This document shows positions 58,644-64,000 of a DNA stretch of 64,000 bases, piece by piece. The translations under genes were made by a program, and so were the position numbers. The notes under the pieces are model-generated. The model saw only the letters and a list, made by a program, of their open reading frames with translations, had not been told where the DNA came from and made no database searches. The stretch comes from an uncultured Collinsella sp. (GTDB lineage: Bacteria > Actinomycetota > Coriobacteriia > Coriobacteriales > Coriobacteriaceae), in the NCBI GenBank assembly GCA_900541245.1, contig UQIS01000001.1, positions 55,268 to 119,267 of the forward strand, written 5' to 3'. The number at the start of each line of letters is the position of its first letter. The first letter of the stretch is position 1.

Positions 58644-59454
58644 AGTGGCGGTACTCGGCGATGATGAAGTCGATGTCGGTTTGAAGGGTGTCCAAGTTTG
58701 CCAGGCGCTCTTTGTCGGCAGGGCGCGTGCGGTAGTAGTACGGCGTCATCTGGAACACCGCCTCGATGTCTGCCTGGGTCTGGAGCGTAATGTTCGCAGA
58801 CACCCGCTGCGTTCCGACCAACTCGAGCTCGGTGGTCTTCGGCAGCTTCTCATCGTTAAGGTACGGCGTATCGTAGAGCATCTCCTTGAGCCCAAAGAGA
58901 TGACGGGCACCCGGCACCACGGTATAGAGTGAGCCCTCTGGAGCCAGCACGCGGGCAAATTCGCGCTCGTTAAAGGGAGCGAAGAGCTCGGTCACCATAT
59001 CGAAGGTGCCATCGGCCACGGGGATGTCCTTCATGTTGGCCACGAAGTAGGTCGCATCGCCGCGCTTGGCGGCAAGGCGCACCATCTCTTTGCCCAGGTC
59101 AAAGCCGTAAGCATCCACGCCCGGCACCGCACCCATGGCGCTGGTGTAGTAGCCCTCGCCACAGCAAATATCGAGCAACGTCATGGGGCAGTTCGTAGAC
59201 GCGGCACGTCCAGACACCCGCTCGCACACCAGCTCGACCATCGCATCGCGCAACGGCGCATAGTAACCGCGGTTCAGAAAGTCGCGACGGCTGCGTGCCT
59301 GCGACTTGGGATCGCCCATGGAGTCGCCGCTCTTGGACGAGCGCAGGAGATATAGATAGCCCTCGCGCGCACGGTCAAACCGGTGCCCACCCGCGCATGC
59401 AGCACCGCGTTCGTCATCCACCAGCGGCTCATGGCAAACGGGACACAACAACAT
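58642..59454 (-). CDS. rlmA: 23S rRNA (guanine-N1)-methyltransferase RlmA-type
   Basis: 270 residues after AAGGAG. A zinc site MLLCPVCHEPL...CAGGHRFDRA (Cys4, Cys7, Cys20, His24) is followed by DPKSQARSRRDFLNRGYYAP and a SAM motif LLDICCGEGYYTSAM, then VTELFAPFNEREFARVLAPE. This is the RlmA(I/II) layout, which methylates G745 or G748 of 23S rRNA; relatives give tylosin resistance. Confidence 0.9.
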   Translation of the reverse strand: MLLCPVCHEPLVDDERGAACAGGHRFDRAREGYLYLLRSSKSGDSMGDPKSQARSRRDFLNRGYYAPLRDAMVELVCERVSGRAASTNCPMTLLDICCGEGYYTSAMGAVPGVDAYGFDLGKEMVRLAAKRGDATYFVANMKDIPVADGTFDMVTELFAPFNEREFARVLAPEGSLYTVVPGARHLFGLKEMLYDTPYLNDEKLPKTTELELVGTQRVSANITLQTQADIEAVFQMTPYYYRTRPADKERLANLDTLQTDIDFIIAEYRH

Positions 59455-59508
59455 GGCAACTCCTTAGCGCGAACAACACAACGCCCACCATTGTCGCACG
59501 CCTTCCCC

Positions 59509-59570
59509 GCCTAGTCATTGGGGACGTTCTTGAATGAGTAATCGTTTTAGAACGTCCCCAATGACTAGGC
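59509..59570. repeat. Palindromic element I (GGGGACGTTCTT family)
   Basis: Perfect 22-bp arms 59509-59530 and 59549-59570, 18-base loop. Second member of the family with element B (12217-12272). Lies in the gap between divergent rlmA and the MATE gene. Confidence 0.9.
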
Positions 59571-59632
59571 GATTAGGAGTATCATCGTCTGCGCAAATAA
59601 GCACAAAAGAGCATGTTAGAGATTGAGAGCGT

Positions 59633-61015
59633 ATGGCTGACACCGTATCTAAGCACATTGACATGACCACCGGATCGCTGTGGCGCAATGTTCCCCTGTT
59701 CGCCTTCCCTGTGGCCGCCACGAGCATCTTGGAGCAACTGTCGAACCTCATCGCCACGGTCATCATCGGTAACTTCTCGGGCGACCAGGGAACCCTCGCC
59801 ATGGCGGCGGTCGGCTCCAATGTTCCGCTTACCAGTCTTATGCTCAACCTGTTTATTGGCATGTCGCTTGGCTCCAACGTGGTCATCGCCAACGCTATCG
59901 GCCGCAACGATCAGAACATGGTCAAACGCGCCGTCCATACCTCGATTTTAATGGCGCTCGTGGGCTTTGTCGTCATCGCACTGGGCGAGATCTTTGCCGA
60001 GCCCATGCTCGCCGCGCTCAACGTTCCCGCCGAAACCATGCCGCTCGCTTCGCTCTACCTACGCGTCTTTTTGCTCAGCATGCCCTCGATCTTGCTTTAC
60101 AACTTTGAGGCCGCGATCTTCCGCTCCGTCGGCATCACCCGCATGCCGCTGCAGGCGCTTGCCGTGTCCACCGTCCTCAACATTGGCCTGGACCTCATCT
60201 TTGTCCCCGTACTCCACTGGGGCGTCGCGGGCGTCGCCATCGCCACCGCCATCGCCTACACCGTCAGCGCCGCTACGCTCTTTATCCGCCTGCTCAAGAC
60301 CGACTCCGTCGTCCGCGTCACCCCGCGCGACCTGGCTATCGACCCCGTCGCCCTCAAGCGCATCGTCAAGATCGGCCTGCCCGCCGGCATCCAGAGCGCC
60401 GTCTTTGCCGTCGCCAACATCATCATCCAGTCTGCTATCAACAGCCTGGGCACCGAGGTCATGGCGGCATCGAGCGCCGCTATGAGCTTGGAGTACGTAT
60501 GCTACAACCTGCTCAACAGCTTTAGCCAGGCGTGCACCACCTTTGTGGGACAAAACCACGGTGCCCGCCAGATCGACCGCTGCACCAAAACGCTTAAGGT
60601 CTGCCTGGTCGAAGGCGGTATCGTTGCACTCACCACAATCATCGTTATTGTCGGCCTGGGGCGCGAGATCTTGTCGCTCTTTAACAGCGATCCCAACATC
60701 GTCTCGATCGGCTATATCCGCGTATGTTCGATCTTCCCGGCGTACGCCTTTAGCATGTTCTACGAAAACATGTCCGGCTACCTGCGCGGCTTTGGCATCT
60801 CGCTCACGCCCGCCCTCATCACCATGATCTGCGTCTGCGGCATCCGCTTCTATTGGGTGTTCTGCGTGTTCCCACACTTCCGCACCTTTGCGAACATCAT
60901 GATGGTCTACCCCATCAGCCTGGGCACCACGGCGTTCTTTATGGTCGTGGCGGTACTACTTTGCCACCCGGCACGCACCTATCGCGCCACCCAAGCCAAA
61001 GCGACAGCCCGCTAA
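59633..61015 (+). CDS. MATE-family multidrug/cation efflux protein
   Basis: 460 residues, about 12 membrane segments. SLWRNVPLFAFPVAATSILE start, GNFSGDQGTLAMAAVGSNVP, LGSNVVIANAIGRND, GVAGVAIATAIAYTVSA, and the second half with AASSAAMSLEYVCYNLLNSF and CTTFVGQNHGAR. Drug or metabolite exchange for Na+ or H+. Ribosome-binding site is weak (GAGAGCGT). Confidence 0.92.
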   Translation: MADTVSKHIDMTTGSLWRNVPLFAFPVAATSILEQLSNLIATVIIGNFSGDQGTLAMAAVGSNVPLTSLMLNLFIGMSLGSNVVIANAIGRNDQNMVKRAVHTSILMALVGFVVIALGEIFAEPMLAALNVPAETMPLASLYLRVFLLSMPSILLYNFEAAIFRSVGITRMPLQALAVSTVLNIGLDLIFVPVLHWGVAGVAIATAIAYTVSAATLFIRLLKTDSVVRVTPRDLAIDPVALKRIVKIGLPAGIQSAVFAVANIIIQSAINSLGTEVMAASSAAMSLEYVCYNLLNSFSQACTTFVGQNHGARQIDRCTKTLKVCLVEGGIVALTTIIVIVGLGREILSLFNSDPNIVSIGYIRVCSIFPAYAFSMFYENMSGYLRGFGISLTPALITMICVCGIRFYWVFCVFPHFRTFANIMMVYPISLGTTAFFMVVAVLLCHPARTYRATQAKATAR

Positions 61016-61042
61016 ACACCGCACTCAACGCCACGCCAGTCA

Positions 61043-61909
61043 TTAATTGACAATATGCGAGCTCATATAGTCGATAAAGCGCCTCGTGGCGATAGGCATG
61101 GTATCCCAGCTGCGCCAGGCTGCCACTACGTCGCGCGAGGGTGCGTGCACGATGGGCCGCACACAAATATCGGCTCGCATGCCCTCCACAGTACGACGGT
61201 AGAGCATGCTCACGCCTAGGCCCTCCTCCACCATCGCCATGATGGTGTAGTCGTCAGTCACCTCACTCGTCACGTGCGGCGACAGCCCATGTGTCGCAAA
61301 TGCATCGAGCACCAGGCTCTGTTCGCCCTCATCCAGCAGCACAAAGGGCTCGGACGCTAGGTCGGCAAGCATCACCTTTTCCTTTGCCGCCAGCGGATGC
61401 GCAGCCGGCAGCAGCGCCACCAACTCGTCGTGATAGACCACGCGCTTCTCGAGGCCTGCGGTAAACCCGCGCGCCGTAAAGCAAAAGTCAACCACGCCAT
61501 CGTGCACCCATTGAGCGTTGCGCGTGTAATCGCCCTGCTTGAGGGTAAAGCGTACGCCCGGGTGCAGCGCCCCAAAGTCGCGGATCACACGCGGCAGCAC
61601 GGTTCGGCTCACGTTGGTAAACGTCGCGATGCGAATATCGGTCGACGAAAGCCCCAGCAGCTCCTGGCGCTTGCCCTCAAGCTCGGCCTCGGCAGTTACG
61701 ATTTGGCGCAGGTACGGCAGATACTGCTTGCCGTCGCGCGTAAGCGACACGCCCTGCTTGCCGCGCTCGATAAGCGTGGTACCCAGCTCGCGCTCGAGCG
61801 CCTTGACGGCCTGGCTCACCGCGCTTTGTGTGTAGCCCAGCTCATCGGCCGCGCCCTTAAGACTTCCGCGATCGACCACCATACAAACAATCTGATACCG
61901 CGATGCCAT
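61043..61909 (-). CDS. LysR-family regulator, divergent from a second EamA exporter
   Basis: 288 residues with GGAGG before ATG. HTH text MASRYQIVCMVVDRGSLKGA and SAVSQAVKALERELGTTLIE; effector-domain text DIRIATFTNVSRTVLPRVIR and MVEEGLGVSMLYRR. Same plan and partial identity with the LysR at 23580-24437. AAAACGTTTT (61935-61944) inside GGCG...GCC lies in the divergent gap and may be its operator. Confidence 0.9.
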   Translation of the reverse strand: MASRYQIVCMVVDRGSLKGAADELGYTQSAVSQAVKALERELGTTLIERGKQGVSLTRDGKQYLPYLRQIVTAEAELEGKRQELLGLSSTDIRIATFTNVSRTVLPRVIRDFGALHPGVRFTLKQGDYTRNAQWVHDGVVDFCFTARGFTAGLEKRVVYHDELVALLPAAHPLAAKEKVMLADLASEPFVLLDEGEQSLVLDAFATHGLSPHVTSEVTDDYTIMAMVEEGLGVSMLYRRTVEGMRADICVRPIVHAPSRDVVAAWRSWDTMPIATRRFIDYMSSHIVN

Positions 61910-62067
61910 CGTGCCTCCACATCGATGTAGGCGTAAAACGTTTTGCCAGGGCTTTTTCTGCCAACATTAGCATTTCTTAATCATACTGAAGATACATTCG
62001 CTTTACTACATCTACATCTGGGCGCAGAATCCTTTTTACGAAACCGTTCTGTAACAAAAGGAGTCCC

Positions 62068-62970
62068 ATGGATCGCAAAAAAGCAATCGCGCTCTCATTT
62101 TCCGTTCCCGTCGCATGGGGCTTTTCGTATCCCCTCATGAAGATCGGCATGGACAGTATGAACGCCACGAGCATCGTTGCGCTGCGCTGCATCATCGCCT
62201 TTGTGGCTTGCCTGCTGCTCTTCCACAAGCGCGCTTTCCGCATCAACCGCGACCTTATGGTCCGCGCTGCCATCATCGGCGCCATTATGGCAACCGAACT
62301 CACCTGCATGTGCCTGGGCTCCAGCCTCACCTCCGCCTCCACCGCCGGCTTTTTGCAGAGCCTGACGGTCGTGATCGTGCCGTTTGCCAACGCCGCCCTG
62401 CTGCGTCGTGCCCCCGAGCGCAAAGTGCTCGTCGGCACCGCCATCGTCACCTGCGGTATGTTGCTGCTCTCGGGCGCCGACTTCACCAGCCTGAACCCGG
62501 GCGCGCTCATCATGCTGCTCTCCGCTTTTGTCTATGCCGGCCATATCATTGTGGCGAAGCGCTTTGTCGAAGATGTCGACCCGCTGGCCCTGGGCGTTTG
62601 GCAGCTGGGCTTCGGCGGCTTATTCTCGGGTATCGCCGCATTCACCTTTGGCGGTTTCACGCTTCCCGGCACGCCGAGCGAGATTGTCGTTGTCATCGCG
62701 CTCGCACTCATCTGCTCTGCCTATGGCTTTATCACCCAAACGCTCGTGCAGCCCCACGTGCCTGCCGAGACCACCGGCTTCGCTTTCTCGCTCGAGCCGG
62801 TCTGCTCTGCCGTCTTTTCGTTCTTCCTGGTCGGCGAGGTCCTGAACCCCATCGCCTTCTTTGGCGCCACCCTCATCCTCACCGGCGTCATGGTGGCAAC
62901 CGTCGAGCTTCCGCGCCTCCGTGCACATGGACAGGCCCGTATGGCAGGAGCGCCCGAGCGCGTCTCGTAG
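62068..62970 (+). CDS. EamA/DMT-family transporter, second copy
   Basis: 300 residues after AAAGGAG. PVAWGFSYPLMKIGMDSMNA, LTSASTAGFLQSLTVVIVPF, and QPHVPAETTGFAFSLEPVCS with VFSFFLVGEVLNPIAFFGAT are typical of the ten-helix DMT fold. Its LysR partner is divergent. Not closely similar to the EamA at 24556-25467 beyond the family level. Confidence 0.9.
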   Translation: MDRKKAIALSFSVPVAWGFSYPLMKIGMDSMNATSIVALRCIIAFVACLLLFHKRAFRINRDLMVRAAIIGAIMATELTCMCLGSSLTSASTAGFLQSLTVVIVPFANAALLRRAPERKVLVGTAIVTCGMLLLSGADFTSLNPGALIMLLSAFVYAGHIIVAKRFVEDVDPLALGVWQLGFGGLFSGIAAFTFGGFTLPGTPSEIVVVIALALICSAYGFITQTLVQPHVPAETTGFAFSLEPVCSAVFSFFLVGEVLNPIAFFGATLILTGVMVATVELPRLRAHGQARMAGAPERVS

Positions 62971-63058
62971 ACCCCGTTCTTCATACAGCCGTGTCATAAA
63001 GGCAACCGGTGCGCCTTTACAATAGATGCCAACAGAGCATCTACCATAAAGGAGCCCC

Positions 63059-63784
63059 ATGGACACCGCAACCCGCGACCACAACATAGCAACTTGGTTG
63101 GTCGATGCGCCGCAGCCGGTACGTGACACTACGAACCAGCTGCTCGAGCGCATCGCCCTTTTGCGTGCCGAGCAGACTATCTACCCGGCACAAGACGACA
63201 TCCTCAATGCCCTCGCCTACACGCCGGCCGACCAGGTCAAAGTTGTCATCTTGGGTCAGGACCCTTATCACGGTCCCAATCAGGCCATGGGACTGTCGTT
63301 CTCGGTCCCCGCAACGCAAACCAAGTTGCCGCCGAGCCTGCGCAACATCTATAAGGAACTCAAAGACGATCTGGGTTGCCCCATTCCCGCCACGGGAGAC
63401 CTAACACCATGGGCACAACAGGGCGTCCTGCTCCTCAACACCACGCTCACCGTGCGCGAGCATGCCGCGAACTCGCACGCCAAACTGGGCTGGAGCACGC
63501 TCACCGACTACGTTATCGAACGCTGCTGCCAGCTGCCCCAGCCGGTAGTCTTTTTGGCATGGGGTCGCTTTGCCCAGCAGATGGTCGAAGGCAAGCTCGC
63601 CGCAATCGGCGCGGGCAAGGCAACCGGCAAGTTCTGCCTGGCTTCCACGCACCCCTCGCCGCTTTCGGCCAACCGTGCCACGGCAGAACTCCCCGCTTTT
63701 ATGGGGTCGCGCCCCTTCTCCGCTGCCAATCGGCTACTCGAACAGCACGGCTCGACCCCCGTCAACTGGACTTGCCTCAGCTAA
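63059..63784 (+). CDS. ung: Uracil-DNA glycosylase, family 1
   Basis: 241 residues after AAAGGAG. Motif A GQDPYHGPNQAMGLSF with catalytic Asp68, GVLLLNTTLTVREHAANSHA, FLAWGRFAQ and motif B HPSPLSANRA with the His. It removes uracil from DNA. A small hairpin AAAGGC/GCCTTT (62998-63017) precedes it. Confidence 0.97.
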   Translation: MDTATRDHNIATWLVDAPQPVRDTTNQLLERIALLRAEQTIYPAQDDILNALAYTPADQVKVVILGQDPYHGPNQAMGLSFSVPATQTKLPPSLRNIYKELKDDLGCPIPATGDLTPWAQQGVLLLNTTLTVREHAANSHAKLGWSTLTDYVIERCCQLPQPVVFLAWGRFAQQMVEGKLAAIGAGKATGKFCLASTHPSPLSANRATAELPAFMGSRPFSAANRLLEQHGSTPVNWTCLS

Positions 63785-63838
63785 AAATCGGCTTATAGGA
63801 CAAAATGTGTGTCCCGATAGAACATCCGTTTCCATCCA

Positions 63839-64000
63839 TTAATCCAGCCAGAACGGGTACGGGTCCCTGTGGTGGAGGTCCTCCCACACTGCCCTGTCGC
63901 CCCACTCCGGCCCTCCGTCGTCACGCGACGGCGAGGCGGAGTAGACGCTGAACAGGAAGTCGATGTCCGCGTCGGTCGGCATCGTGGCGAGCTTCTCGCG
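63839..64000 (-). CDS. 3' end of an unidentified gene running off the window
   Basis: On the minus strand an open frame enters at the right edge and ends with TAA (63839-63841), giving 53 residues: REKLATMPTDADIDFLFSVY and further, ending EDLHHRDPYPFWLD. The text is protein-like (acidic, with aromatic C-terminus) but no family was recognised. Convergent with ung, 54 bp apart. Confidence 0.6.
   Translation of the reverse strand, partial: REKLATMPTDADIDFLFSVYSASPSRDDGGPEWGDRAVWEDLHHRDPYPFWLD

Noticed and set aside
63792..63822. Imperfect inverted repeat TATAGGACA...TGTCCCGATA
   Set aside because: Resembles the TGTCCC palindromes but has short, imperfect arms; not enough to call a member.
1..64000. 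tRNA, rRNA, insertion sequences and phage genes
   Set aside because: No cloverleaf, rRNA block, transposase or integrase was recognised anywhere in the window.

Overview
The window is GC-rich and gene-dense with short intergenic gaps. It looks like a chromosome segment of an anaerobic gut actinobacterium of the Coriobacteriia, most likely Collinsella. This is inferred from gene content: a reverse rubrerythrin, a bile-salt-hydrolase-type enzyme, PdxS/PdxT with a MocR regulator, LAxTG-type surface anchors, an RGG-tailed protein and a GGDEF protein. No rRNA, tRNA, CRISPR array or intact insertion sequence was found.

Layout. 1-3.9 kb: end of a helicase, then a minus-strand run of HIRAN protein, a 59-residue protein, a phosphoesterase and a DUF2130 coiled-coil protein. 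3.9-7.4 kb: alcohol and aldehyde dehydrogenases, divergent from reverse rubrerythrin. 7.5-9.05 kb: a nuclease-like gene between two direct copies of a ~120 bp palindromic element. 9-12.1 kb: pdxR diverging from pdxS-pdxT. 12.1-12.5 kb: four palindromes in a row. 12.5-16.5 kb: RGG protein, MFS exporter, a peptide deformylase homologue and LysR. 16.6-21.7 kb: a catabolic operon of amidohydrolase, two ceramidase-fold hydrolases and a PTS EIIBC. 21.9-25.5 kb: an HTH-AlaA fusion with its operator array and a LysR/EamA divergon. 25.6-31.1 kb: Kup, bile salt hydrolase, a second deformylase homologue and a purine permease. 31.1-35.1 kb: tandemly duplicated LAxTG surface proteins. 35.3-40.6 kb: esterase, uracil permease, MetE-like protein with its LysR, and a HAD phosphatase. 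40.7-42.7 kb: TPP riboswitch and thiM-thiamine-binding protein-thiE. 42.8-48.8 kb: patatin, a decayed EAL gene, a GGDEF-PAS-GGDEF protein, flavodoxin-like reductase, ArsC-like protein, G3E GTPase and TrmL. 48.8-56 kb: two paralogous AAA ATPases around a class II UvrA, then a TetM-like GTPase. 56-64 kb: GNAT, small proteins, RsmJ, RlmA, MATE, a second LysR/EamA divergon, Ung and the end of one more gene.

Most notable signals. (1) Each of the two AAA-ATPase genes has its own array of 10-bp-phased repeats directly upstream. (2) A family of palindromes shares a CTGTCCC(C)TTT tip while the arms differ in sequence but stay complementary; many overlap the stop codons of neighbouring genes. (3) alaA is fused in frame to an HTH domain, keeps a strong internal start, and sits behind a GTTCAATT operator array. 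(4) A tandem duplication of surface-protein genes carries a copied piece of the upstream permease 3' end at its junction. (5) Two deformylase homologues have complementary active-site losses. (6) An operon joins two ceramidase-fold enzymes to a PTS transporter.
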